64,000 bases of DNA, taken from the NCBI GenBank assembly GCA_963966185.1, contig CAWZYM010000418.1:196501-260500 (forward strand), given 5' to 3'. Positions 42,792-55,491 of this stretch are shown here, piece by piece. The first letter of the stretch is position 1. Every line of letters starts with the position of its first letter. The position numbers and the translations under genes were made by a program. The notes under the pieces were generated by a model that worked only from the letters and a program-made list of their open reading frames with translations, did not search any database and was not told where the DNA came from. The stretch comes from Rhabditoides inermis. Its lineage: Eukaryota > Nematoda > Chromadorea > Rhabditida > Rhabditidae.

Positions 42792-44970
42792 CCTGGGAGA
42801 GGGAGTGGATACAGTGAAAAGGGGAGTGAAAAGTTTTTTTTTTTTGGTAGAAAAAAAGTTCTCAAATAATTGTTCTCAACTTTTTTACCTCAAGGGGGGG
42901 CTGCCGCCCCCCCTTGGACCCCCCCGCCGAGGGGGGCTCCGCCCCCCCTCGACCCCCCCTCTATACAGTTCTATATTCTTCCTGCTATGCGTCCGATACA
43001 TCAAAGTGCGATATCGAGGGTTGCGGTAGTTTTCATATCCGAGGCATTGGATAAGCGAGTGGTTGAGGGAGTGGTTGAGGGAGTGGTTGAGGGAGCGGTT
43101 GAGGGAGTGGTTGAGGGAGTGGTTGAAGGAGTGGTTGAGGGAGTGATTGAGGGAGTGGTTGAGGGAGTGGTTGAGGGAGTGGACCCCCCTCCCACACCTT
43201 CCAGTACAGTCTGCTGTGCGTCCGATGCGTCAACGGGGTGCTGCTCGAGGAGGATAAAACACGACCAAACAGTAAAAAAAAGTCACAATCATTCTGAATC
43301 AATCCCAAATCCATTATCAATACCGTACCCCGCAACCCACCATCACAATCACATCATAACAACAAGTGAGCGAAAGAGAGTTTTATTTGTTCCATTAAAC
43401 TACAACACAATTTATGTTTCAATACTACAAATACACATCAATATTCTAGTCAATTAATGTAAACAAATAAATAAAATGAGGGTCTACCTTCAAATCGACG
43501 AGAGTGCGTCCGCGTCCGACGTCCCCAGCGACGACGCCTCACACGAGCAGGGAGCAGGACAGGGGAGCCTAGAACAACATGTGACGATAGCTCACAAAAT
43601 GGAAAAAAAAACAATAAAATATAATTTACAACATACCTTGAACTCGGTGACGACGGGTCAGCAGACCGGCAGCTCGTCCCCGTAGACGAAAGACTGCAAC
43701 AATTTGTATAAAACAACAACTGAAGTACAACACAAAGCAATTTAGTAATTAATTTAACATAAAACTATATGAGACATATCAAAAACCCAAACACACCTTG
43801 AACACGATGGCGTCGATGCGGCAGAAGAAGCGGCCGATTGAAGAGGTGTTTCTCTGAAAGACATTGTATTGTACATAGTACAACGATCACAAACAACGAC
43901 ATAAGAAGAACACAGTACAATGATCATAGTGAAACGTAAACAAAAATAAATGAATAACACGCACCTTGAACGCCTCGGTTCCGTCGCCGCACGACGTAGC
44001 TTGCTTGTCCAACTTTGATCACCCTGAAATGAACAATAATAAACATGTAGAACACGTTGCAAACTAATAAAACAACAACGCAATACAGAACAACAACAAA
44101 ATCAACGAAATTCAAAAACATTCGAAATTGCAACGCGAGTGATAACGCGATGGAACGAGTGCGACACGCAATACAAACGCATACAGCACGTCAAATTAGT
44201 ATCGACAAAAATTATAAAACACATTACAACACAAATTACATTATAAAAACATCGCAAAACAAAGAAATAAACAAAAACACGCACGCACAGCTGTTTGAAT
44301 TGTCATCATCACTGTGCTACACCATACACCGCACAACGAAACACGATGTTTTTGCGAAACGCGTTTCAAGCGATTATTTTGATATTAAACGCATATCAAA
44401 GTGACAAAACGCGATTAGAACAAAAGAATATAATAAAAAGAAAATATTGAAACAAACAAAACATGTCCACGACGCATACCCGCTTCATTACAGCCGATTG
44501 CACGCACCAACCCATTAAAACCCGTGCATTTGATATGTTTAATCACTATTAATCAATCGATATCAATCGATATCAATGCAAATACTATTCAATACATTAG
44601 CCCAACCACTCCCCAACACATTGTCCCCTTCATCCCTGTTGCGCAATCATCGATATCATTCGCAATCGCCCATTCACACCCATTCACACACATGCGCTAT
44701 CGCAGGCCACGCCCCCTCGCTGCCTCCTCATTGCTCTCTCGCACACTGCTCACACAAGCCCAAGTGGTGTAGTGGTCTAAGGCGCACGGGCGCGCCTACA
44801 CTCGCCGCACTCGCGGGTTCGAATCCCGGCACGGGCAAAGGATTTTGCTGACATCTCGGCATCATCACGAGTCCATCAGCCATTACAAAAGTCACAAAAA
44901 TATGCAAATGAAGCTTATAGTGGCGTTCCGGAGAAATTTTCCTTACGATATACTATAGGTAGGAGACTAG
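42792..44970 (+). mobile_element. Array unit 16 (long type)
   Basis: 2179 bp. Double hairpin, minisatellite 43058-43182, exon cassette, tRNA-derived module 44758-44837. Identical in layout and length to unit 19; its 5' two thirds match unit 2. Confidence 0.9.
43382..44023 (-). pseudogene. Exon cassette in unit 16
   Basis: Exons 44023-43965, 43853-43797, 43693-43637 and 43568-43488 (one base longer than in unit 2); AATAAA at 43387-43382. Exons 3 and 4 carry the same in-frame TGA codons as unit 2. Confidence 0.65.
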
Positions 44971-45553
44971 CCTGGGAGAGGGATTGGATATCGCAGGCCA
45001 CGCCCCCTCGCTGCCTCCTCATTGCTCTCTCGCACACTGCTCACACAAGCCCAAGTGGTGTAGTGGTCTAAGGCGCACGGGCGCGCCTACACTCGCCGCA
45101 CTCGCGGGTTCGAATCCCGGCACGGGCAAAGGATTTTGCTGACATCTCGGCATCATCACGAGTCCATCAGCCATTACAAAAGTCACAAAAATATGCAAAT
45201 GAAGCTTATAGGTCTAAGGCGCACGGGCGCGCCTACACTCGCCGCACTCGCGGGTTCGAATCCCGGCACGGGCAAAGGATTTTGCTGACATCTCGGCATC
45301 ATCACGAGTCCATCAGCCATTACAAAAGTCACAAAAATATGCAAATGAAGCTTATAGGTCTAAGGCGCACGGGCGCGCCTACACTCGCCGCACTCGCGGG
45401 TTCGAATCCCGGCACGGGCAAAGGATTTTGCTGACATCTCGGCATCATCACGAGTCCATCAGCCATTACAAAAGTCACAAAAATATGCAAATGAAGCTTA
45501 TAGTGGCGTTCCGGAGAAATTTTCCTTACGATATACTATAGGTAGGAGACTAG
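44971..45553 (+). mobile_element. Array unit 17 (deletion derivative with internal triplication)
   Basis: 583 bp. Only the first 20 bp of a normal start remain, fused to TCGCAGGCCACGCCCCCTCG just before the tRNA-derived module (45049-45128). A 146-bp segment from GGTCTAAGGCGC to GCTTATA then repeats twice more (junctions at 45211 and 45357) before a normal GACTAG end. Unit 20 has one repeat fewer. Confidence 0.9.
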
Positions 45554-48103
45554 CCTGGGAGAGGGATTGGATACAAAGTGGGAGTGAAAAGTGGTTTCAA
45601 TTTGGTAGAAAAAAGTTTTGAAAAAAATGGTCTTAACTTTTTTTACCTCAAGGGGGGGGGCTGCCGCCCCCCCTTGGACCCCCCCCGCCGAGGGGGGCTC
45701 CGCCCCCCCTCGACCCCCCCCCCCTACAATTATTGATCCAGCCTGCTATGCATTCAATACGAAAACGTGCGGTCTCGCAAGTTGAAGAAGTGGGAGTGGA
45801 CAAGTAAGAGGGACACGCTTCCCCCGCTGTGTCGTAGGTTGTAGGCTGATGGAACGATCTGTCAAGCAATGTGTCCACTTAATCAACGTTGTGCAGGTCG
45901 AGGAAGAACAAAAAATCAAACAGTAAACATCATCAATTGAACTACAATCATTCCAACTCCATCCTTTGTAAATACTCCATCTACCAAAACCGTAACTCAC
46001 AAACCACCACCATAATTCATATCACAACAGCATGTTTGCTAAAGAGTGTTTTATTAGTTTAAACAAACTACAACACAATGTGTACATGTTTTTTAATGCT
46101 ACAACCACACATCCAAAACTCCAATCTATGCATAGGTACAAAATCTGAGAATAAACGTCTACCTTTATGTCGAGAGCGCGTCCGTCTTGAGCTTCTTTGT
46201 CTTGTAGTCCAGCGACGACGAGCCCGACACCAGCAAGAGGGAGAACGTCGGCAGCAGAACCCTGAACAACAAGTTAGACGTTCACTCACAAAAACAATAT
46301 AATAAAAAAATAAAGAACACACCTTGTACTTGGTGACGATGGAGCAACAGAGACAGCCGCAGCAGTCCGGCAGCCCATCCTCGTAGGCGCGAGTCTGCAA
46401 CAATTGGTATTACAAGATAAGACACAACAAAAAACCAAAAAAAAAAACAAGCACACCTTGAACACTCCGGCGTCGAGGACGAGGGAGAAGCAGCCGACAA
46501 AGGAGGAGCGGCTCTGAAACAAATAGTTTTGCACATAACACAACAAAGTACAACGATCACAAACAAACTACACAAAAATAGCACGGTCCAATGTCATCAG
46601 ACATCGTGAAAACATAATAAAAATAAAAAAACACACCTTCACAGCCTCGGAGACACAACAGCGAAACGGCTTGTCCTTGGTGGTTGGCCCTGAAACAAAT
46701 AATATCAAACATCTTGAACACGTTGTGATTTGCTCACAAAACAACAATAAAAAATAATAACGAACACATCCTGAACTTGGTGAAGACGGGGAAGATGACG
46801 ACGGGGCACCAGACCGGCAGCAAGTCCTTGCAGGCACGAACCTGCAACAATTCGTATTACAACACACAACAACACAAGTACAACTCGTTCGAACTTATCA
46901 TTCATCGTAAAACAAACTGTAAAAACAATAACAAGCACACCTCGCACAGGCCAGCGTCGATGCCGCAGAAGAGCGGCCGAATGGAGAGCAGCGGCTCTGA
47001 AACAAACTGTATTATAAATAGTACAACAAAGAACATTGATCACAAACATACTACGCAAGAATAACACGGTCCAATGTGATCACACATCGTGAAACGTAAA
47101 TAAATAAAATCACACACCTTCACAGGCTCGGCGATGGAGCAGCAGACCGGCTTGTCATTGGTGGTTGACCCTGAAACAAATAATAATAAACATGTAGAAC
47201 ACGTTGCAAACTAATAAAAACAACAACGCAATACAAAACAACAACAAAATCAACAAAATTCAAAAACATTCGAAATTGCATGATGTGCGAAAACGCGACT
47301 AAACGAGTGCGACACGCAAGACAAACGCATACAACACGTCAAATTGGTATCGACAAAAATTATAAAACACATTACAACACAAATTACATAATAAAAACAT
47401 CGCAAAACAAAGAAATAAACAAAAACACGCATGCCCAGCTGATTGAATTATCATCATCACTGTGCTACACCATACACCGCACAACAAAACACGATGTTTT
47501 TGCGAAACGCGTTTCAAGCGATTATTTTGATATTAAAGGCATATCAAAGTGACAAAACTCGATTAGAACAAAAGAATATAATAAAAAGAAAATATTGAAA
47601 CATACAAAACATGCCCACAACGCATACCCGCTTCATTACAGTCGATTGCACGCACCAACCAAATAAAACCCGTGCATTTGATATGTTTATGCACTATTAA
47701 TCAATCGATATCAATGCAAAACGTATTCAGTACATCGGCCCAATCACTCCCCAACACTTTCCACGCATTGTTCCCTTGCGCAATCATCGATATCATTCGC
47801 CATCACCCATTCACACAAACACACATGCGCTATCGCAGGCCACGCCCCCTCGCTGCATCCTCATTGCTCTCTCGCGCACTGCTCACACAAGCCCAAGTGG
47901 TGTAGTGGTCTAAGGCGCACGGGCGCGCCTACACTCGCCGCACTCGCGGGTTCGATTCCCGGCGCGGGCAAAGGATTTTGCTGACATCTCAGCATCATCA
48001 CGAGTCCACCAGCCATTACAAAAGTCGCCGTAATATGCAAATGAAGCTTATAGTGGCGTCACAGAGAAATTTCCCTTGCTATATACTATAGGTAGGAGAC
48101 TAG
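45554..48103 (+). mobile_element. Array unit 18 (long type, seven-exon variant)
   Basis: 2550 bp. Double hairpin but no 12-bp minisatellite; instead a unique segment (45720-46020). Carries a longer exon cassette. tRNA-derived module 47891-47970. Unit 21 is a near copy. Confidence 0.9.
46050..47170 (-). pseudogene. Seven-exon cassette in unit 18
   Basis: Exons in order: 47170-47118 (53 nt), 46996-46941 (56), 46841-46771 (71), 46689-46637 (53), 46513-46457 (57), 46394-46323 (72), 46261-46163 (99); AATAAA at 46055-46050. The first three and the next three form a repeated trio, so the cassette arose by internal duplication. Exons 4-7 read openly: PTTKDKPFRCCVSEAVK, SRSSFVGCFSLVLDAGVFK, TRAYEDGLPDCCGC and so on, then GSAADVLPLAGVGLVVAGL; exons 5-7 are all phase 0. 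Exon 2 has a one-base deletion relative to its relatives, and exon 3 has lost its GT donor (TTCAG/GA), so the 5' half is broken. Confidence 0.65.
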
Positions 48104-50282
48104 CCTGGGAGAGGGAGTGGATACAGTGAAAAGGGGAGTGAAAAGTTTTTTTTTTTTGGTAGAAAAAAAGTTCTCAAATAATTGTTCTCAACTTTTTTAC
48201 CTCAAGGGGGGGCTGCCGCCCCCCCTTGGACCCCCCCGCCGAGGGGGGCTCCGCCCCCCCTCGACCCCCCCTCTATACAGTTCTATATTCTTCCTGCTAT
48301 GCGTCCGATACATCAAAGTGCGATATCGAGGGTTGCGGTAGTTTTCATATCCGAGGCATTGGATAAGCGAGTGGTTGAGGGAGTGGTTGAGGGAGTGGTT
48401 GAGGGAGCGGTTGAGGGAGTGGTTGAGGGAGTGGTTGAAGGAGTGGTTGAGGGAGTGATTGAGGGAGTGGTTGAGGGAGTGGTTGAGGGAGTGGACCCCC
48501 CTCCCACACCTTCCAGTACAGTCTGCTGTGCGTCCGATGCGTCAACGGGGTGCTGCTCGAGGAGGATAAAACACGACCAAACAGTAAAAAAAAGTCACAA
48601 TCATTCTGAATCAATCCCAAATCCATTATCAATACCGTACCCCGCAACCCACCATCACAATCACATCATAACAACAAGTGAGCGAAAGAGAGTTTTATTT
48701 GTTCCATTAAACTACAACACAATTTATGTTTCAATACTACAAATACACATCAATATTCTAGTCAATTAATGTAAACAAATAAATAAAATGAGGGTCTACC
48801 TTCAAATCGACGAGAGTGCGTCCGCGTCCGACGTCCCCAGCGACGACGCCTCACACGAGCAGGGAGCAGGACAGGGGAGCCTAGAACAACATGTGACGAT
48901 AGCTCACAAAATGGAAAAAAAAACAATAAAATATAATTTACAACATACCTTGAACTCGGTGACGACGGGTCAGCAGACCGGCAGCTCGTCCCCGTAGACG
49001 AAAGACTGCAACAATTTGTATAAAACAACAACTGAAGTACAACACAAAGCAATTTAGTAATTAATTTAACATAAAACTATATGAGACATATCAAAAACCC
49101 AAACACACCTTGAACACGATGGCGTCGATGCGGCAGAAGAAGCGGCCGATTGAAGAGGTGTTTCTCTGAAAGACATTGTATTGTACATAGTACAACGATC
49201 ACAAACAACGACATAAGAAGAACACAGTACAATGATCATAGTGAAACGTAAACAAAAATAAATGAATAACACGCACCTTGAACGCCTCGGTTCCGTCGCC
49301 GCACGACGTAGCTTGCTTGTCCAACTTTGATCACCCTGAAATGAACAATAATAAACATGTAGAACACGTTGCAAACTAATAAAACAACAACGCAATACAG
49401 AACAACAACAAAATCAACGAAATTCAAAAACATTCGAAATTGCAACGCGAGTGATAACGCGATGGAACGAGTGCGACACGCAATACAAACGCATACAGCA
49501 CGTCAAATTAGTATCGACAAAAATTATAAAACACATTACAACACAAATTACATTATAAAAACATCGCAAAACAAAGAAATAAACAAAAACACGCACGCAC
49601 AGCTGTTTGAATTGTCATCATCACTGTGCTACACCATACACCGCACAACGAAACACGATGTTTTTGCGAAACGCGTTTCAAGCGATTATTTTGATATTAA
49701 ACGCATATCAAAGTGACAAAACGCGATTAGAACAAAAGAATATAATAAAAAGAAAATATTGAAACAAACAAAACATGTCCACGACGCATACCCGCTTCAT
49801 TACAGCCGATTGCACGCACCAACCCATTAAAACCCGTGCATTTGATATGTTTAATCACTATTAATCAATCGATATCAATCGATATCAATGCAAATACTAT
49901 TCAATACATTAGCCCAACCACTCCCCAACACATTGTCCCCTTCATCCCTGTTGCGCAATCATCGATATCATTCGCAATCGCCCATTCACACCCATTCACA
50001 CACATGCGCTATCGCAGGCCACGCCCCCTCGCTGCCTCCTCATTGCTCTCTCGCACACTGCTCACACAAGCCCAAGTGGTGTAGTGGTCTAAGGCGCACG
50101 GGCGCGCCTACACTCGCCGCACTCGCGGGTTCGAATCCCGGCACGGGCAAAGGATTTTGCTGACATCTCGGCATCATCACGAGTCCATCAGCCATTACAA
50201 AAGTCACAAAAATATGCAAATGAAGCTTATAGTGGCGTTCCGGAGAAATTTTCCTTACGATATACTATAGGTAGGAGACTAG
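48104..50282 (+). mobile_element. Array unit 19 (long type)
   Basis: 2179 bp, duplicate of unit 16 shifted by 5312 bp. tRNA-derived module 50070-50149. Confidence 0.9.
48694..49335 (-). pseudogene. Exon cassette in unit 19
   Basis: Exons 49335-49277, 49165-49109, 49005-48949, 48880-48800; AATAAA at 48699-48694. Same state as unit 16. Confidence 0.65.
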
Positions 50283-50719
50283 CCTGGGAGAGGGATTGGA
50301 TATCGCAGGCCACGCCCCCTCGCTGCCTCCTCATTGCTCTCTCGCACACTGCTCACACAAGCCCAAGTGGTGTAGTGGTCTAAGGCGCACGGGCGCGCCT
50401 ACACTCGCCGCACTCGCGGGTTCGAATCCCGGCACGGGCAAAGGATTTTGCTGACATCTCGGCATCATCACGAGTCCATCAGCCATTACAAAAGTCACAA
50501 AAATATGCAAATGAAGCTTATAGGTCTAAGGCGCACGGGCGCGCCTACACTCGCCGCACTCGCGGGTTCGAATCCCGGCACGGGCAAAGGATTTTGCTGA
50601 CATCTCGGCATCATCACGAGTCCATCAGCCATTACAAAAGTCACAAAAATATGCAAATGAAGCTTATAGTGGCGTTCCGGAGAAATTTTCCTTACGATAT
50701 ACTATAGGTAGGAGACTAG
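50283..50719 (+). mobile_element. Array unit 20 (deletion derivative with internal duplication)
   Basis: 437 bp. Same deletion join as unit 17, but with only one extra 146-bp repeat (junction near 50524). tRNA-derived module 50361-50440. Confidence 0.9.
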
Positions 50720-53270
50720 CCTGGGAGAGGGATTGGATACAAAGTGGGAGTGAAAAGTGGTTTCAATTTGGTAGAAAAAAGTTTTGAAAAAAATGGTCTT
50801 AACTTTTTTTACCTCAAGGGGGGGGGCTGCCGCCCCCCCTTGGACCCCCCCCGCCGAGGGGGGCTCCGCCCCCCCTCGACCCCCCCCCCCTACAATTATT
50901 GATCCAGCCTGCTATGCATTCAATACGAAAACGTGCGGTCTCGCAAGTTGAAGAAGTGGGAGTGGACAAGTAAGAGGGACACGCTTCCCCCGCTGTGTCG
51001 TAGGTTGTAGGCTGATGGAACGATCTGTCAAGCAATGTGTCCACTTAATCAACGTTGTGCAGGTCGAGGAAGAACAAAAAATCAAACAGTAAACATCATC
51101 AATTGAACTACAATCATTCCAACTCCATCCTTTGTAAATACTCCATCTACCAAAACCGTAACTCACAAACCACCACCATAATTCATATCACAACAGCATG
51201 TTTGCTAAAGAGTGTTTTATTAGTTTAAACAAACTACAACACAATGTGTACATGTTTTTTAATGCTACAACCACACATCCAAAACTCCAATCTATGCATA
51301 GGTACAAAATCTGAGAATAAACGTCTACCTTTATGTCGAGAGCGCGTCCGTCTTGAGCTTCTTTGTCTTGTAGTCCAGCGACGACGAGCCCGACACCAGC
51401 AAGAGGGAGAACGTCGGCAGCAGAACCCTGAACAACAAGTTAGACGTTCACTCACAAAAACAATATAATAAAAAAATAAAGAACACACCTTGTACTTGGT
51501 GACGATGGAGCAACAGAGACAGCCGCAGCAGTCCGGCAGCCCATCCTCGTAGGCGCGAGTCTGCAACAATTGGTATTACAAGATAAGACACAACAAAAAA
51601 CCAAAAAAAAAAACAAGCACACCTTGAACACTCCGGCGTCGAGGACGAGGGAGAAGCAGCCGACAAAGGAGGAGCGGCTCTGAAACAAATAGTTTTGCAC
51701 ATAACACAACAAAGTACAACGATCACAAACAAACTACACAAAAATAGCACGGTCCAATGTCATCAGACATCGTGAAAACATAATAAAAATAAAAAAAACA
51801 CACCTTCACAGCCTCGGAGACACAACAGCGAAACGGCTTGTCCTTGGTGGTTGGCCCTGAAACAAATAATATCAAACATCTTGAACACGTTGTGATTTGC
51901 TCACAAAACAACAATAAAAAATAATAACGAACACATCCTGAACTTGGTGAAGACGGGGAAGATGACGACGGGGCACCAGACCGGCAGCAAGTCCTTGCAG
52001 GCACGAACCTGCAACAATTCGTATTACAACACACAACAACACAAGTACAACTCGTTCGAACTTATCATTCATCGTAAAACAAACTGTAAAAACAATAACA
52101 AGCACACCTCGCACAGGCCAGCGTCGATGCCGCAGAAGAGCGGCCGAATGGAGAGCAGCGGCTCTGAAACAAACTGTATTATAAATAGTACAACAAAGAA
52201 CATTGATCACAAACATACTACGCAAGAATAACACGGTCCAATGTGATCACACATCGTGAAACGTAAATAAATAAAATCACACACCTTCACAGGCTCGGCG
52301 ATGGAGCAGCAGACCGGCTTGTCATTGGTGGTTGACCCTGAAACAAATAATAATAAACATGTAGAACACGTTGCAAACTAATAAAAACAACAACGCAATA
52401 CAAAACAACAACAAAATCAACAAAATTCAAAAACATTCGAAATTGCATGATGTGCGAAAACGCGACTAAACGAGTGCGACACGCAAGACAAACGCATACA
52501 ACACGTCAAATTGGTATCGACAAAAATTATAAAACACATTACAACACAAATTACATAATAAAAACATCGCAAAACAAAGAAATAAACAAAAACACGCATG
52601 CCCAGCTGATTGAATTATCATCATCACTGTGCTACACCATACACCGCACAACAAAACACGATGTTTTTGCGAAACGCGTTTCAAGCGATTATTTTGATAT
52701 TAAAGGCATATCAAAGTGACAAAACTCGATTAGAACAAAAGAATATAATAAAAAGAAAATATTGAAACATACAAAACATGCCCACAACGCATACCCGCTT
52801 CATTACAGTCGATTGCACGCACCAACCAAATAAAACCCGTGCATTTGATATGTTTATGCACTATTAATCAATCGATATCAATGCAAAACGTATTCAGTAC
52901 ATCGGCCCAATCACTCCCCAACACTTTCCACGCATTGTTCCCTTGCGCAATCATCGATATCATTCGCCATCACCCATTCACACAAACACACATGCGCTAT
53001 CGCAGGCCACGCCCCCTCGCTGCATCCTCATTGCTCTCTCGCGCACTGCTCACACAAGCCCAAGTGGTGTAGTGGTCTAAGGCGCACGGGCGCGCCTACA
53101 CTCGCCGCACTCGCGGGTTCGAATCCCGGCGCGGGCAAAGGATTTTGCTGACATCTCGGCATCATCACGAGTCCACCAGCCATTACAAAAGTCACAAAAA
53201 TATGCAAATGAAGCTTATAGTCGCGTTCCGGAGAAATTTTCCTTACGATATACTATAGGTAGGAGACTAG
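50720..53270 (+). mobile_element. Array unit 21 (long type, seven-exon variant)
   Basis: 2551 bp, duplicate of unit 18 (one extra A near 51795). The last 100 bp differ (TCGCGTTCCGGAGAAATTTT), so the copy tract ended before the unit end. tRNA-derived module 53058-53137. Confidence 0.9.
51216..52337 (-). pseudogene. Seven-exon cassette in unit 21
   Basis: Exons 52337-52285, 52163-52108, 52008-51938, 51856-51804, 51679-51623, 51560-51489, 51427-51329; AATAAA at 51221-51216. Sequence state as in unit 18. Confidence 0.65.
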
Positions 53271-55491
53271 CCTGGGAGAGGGAGTGGATACAAGTTTTGG
53301 AATGAAAATGAAAAGTATTTTTATTTTGGTAGAAAAAAGTTTTGAAAAAAATGGTCTCAACTTTTTTTTACCTCAAGGGGGGGCTGCCGCCCCCCCTTGG
53401 ACCCCCCCGCCGAGGGGGGCTCCGCCCCCCCTCGACCGCCCTCTATACAGTTCTATATTCTCCCTGCTATGCGTCCGATACGTCAAAGTGCGATATCGAG
53501 GGTTGCGGTAGTTTTCATATCCGAGACAGTGGATAAGCGAGTGGTTGAGGGAGTGGTTGAGGGAGTGGTTGAGGGAGTGGTTGAGGGAGTGGTTGAGGGA
53601 GTGGTTGAGGGAGTGATTGAGAAAGTGGTTGAGGGAGTGGTTGAGGGAGTGAACCGCCCCCCCCCCCCTCACCGAGTACAGTCTGCTGTGCGTCCCATGC
53701 GTCAACGGGGTGCTGCTCGAGGAGGATAAAACACGACCAAACAGTAAAAAAACAAAAGTCACAACCATTCTGAATCAATCCCAAATCCATTACCAATACC
53801 GTACCCCGCAACCCACCATCACAATCATATCATAACACCAAGTAAGGGTGCAGATCGAGGAGAAGCGAAAAAACCAAACAGTAAACATATAGCTACATTA
53901 TCAATCGTACAACCCAAATCCACAACCTAATCACACCCATAACCCACCGCAATCATAAAAGGAAAACAACCAAGTAAGCTAAAGAGGTTTTTATTTGCGC
54001 CAAGAAACTACAACGTGATTTGCATATACAATAAATCCAAAAGTGTTCAAATGTAAAGGAAAAGTAAAAACAGGAATACCTTTAAAAATAAGAACTCCTT
54101 CGTCTTGCGCTGCTTCTCGTCGTGGACACGTCGAGAACTTGTTCGGCAAGGGCGTCTGAACAAGAAGTTATCCTCGGACAAAAATAAGGCATATTATTAT
54201 TATAACACACCTTGAACTTGGTGACGACATCGATGGGGCAGCAGATGACGACGCAGACCTTAAAAAAATTACTCACCTCCTTTATCGAGAGGATCTCTCC
54301 GCTGGCCTTCTTCAAATGACGAAGCATGAACACGTACCTGAACATCGTTGGAAGCGAAGATCTTCTCCTTCTCGCTCGGCAGCATGCGGCCAAACACGAT
54401 GTACTGCTTCAGAACCTCTCCCTTAGCCTCGATCGGCATGATGAACCCTGCATGTTACATTTGAAACATACATGACAAAATTGCTATGAAATACCCACCT
54501 TGAACGGGTCGTAGTTGCTGGTGGCGCGGCGCATGGGCTTGTCTAACTTTGAACACCCTGAAACAAATAATAATAAACATGTAGAACACGTTGCGAACTA
54601 ATAAAACAACAACGCAATACAAAACAACAACAAAATCAACGAAATTCAAAAACATTCGAAATTGCATGATGTGCGAAAACGCGACTAAACGAGTGCGACA
54701 CGCAATACAAACGCATACAGCACGTCAAATTGGTATCGGCAAAAATTATAAAACACATTGCAACACAAATTACATTATAAAAACATCGCAAAACAAAGAA
54801 ATAAACAAAAAACGCACGCACAGCTGATTGAATTGTCATCATCACTGTGCTACACCATACACCGCACAACAAAACACGATATCTTTGCGAAACGGGTTCC
54901 AAGCGATTATTTTGATATTGAACGCATATCAAAGTGAGAAAACGCGATTAGAACAAAAGAATATAATGAAAAGAAAATATTGAAACATACAAAACGTGCC
55001 CACAACGCATACCTGCTTCATTACAGTCGATTGCACACACCAACCAATTAAAACCCGTGCACTGATGCGTTTAATCACTATTAATCAATCGATATCAATG
55101 CAAAACGTATTCGATACACATGCCCAATCACTCCCCAACACTTTCCACGCATTGTTCCCTTGCGCAATCATCGATATCATTCGCAATCACCCATTCACAC
55201 ACACACACACACGTGCGCTATCGCAGGCCACGCCCCCTCGCTGCATCCTCATTGCTCTCTCGCACAGTGCACGCACAAGCCCAAGTGGTGTAGTGGTCTA
55301 AGGCGCACGGGCGCGCCTACACTCGCCGCACTCGCGGGTTCGAATCCCGGCGCGGGCAAAGGATTTTGCTGACATCTCAGCATCATCACGAGTCCACCAG
55401 CCATTACAAAAGTCACAAAAATATGCAAATGAAGCTTATAGTGGCGTTCCGGAGAAATTTTCCTTACGATATACTATAGGTAGGAGACTAG
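53271..55491 (+). mobile_element. Array unit 22 (long type with eL20-like cassette)
   Basis: 2221 bp, near copy of unit 15. The last third resembles units 2 and 3 more than unit 15. tRNA-derived module 55279-55358. Confidence 0.9.
53990..54557 (-). pseudogene. Ribosomal protein eL20-like gene fragment, unit 22
   Basis: Copy of the unit 15 cassette: exons 54557-54499, 54447-54338 (with ATG), continuing to the GTGAGTAA donor near 54276, and 54258-54211; AATAAA at 53995-53990. Same frame break, plus one A fewer near 54087. Confidence 0.6.
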
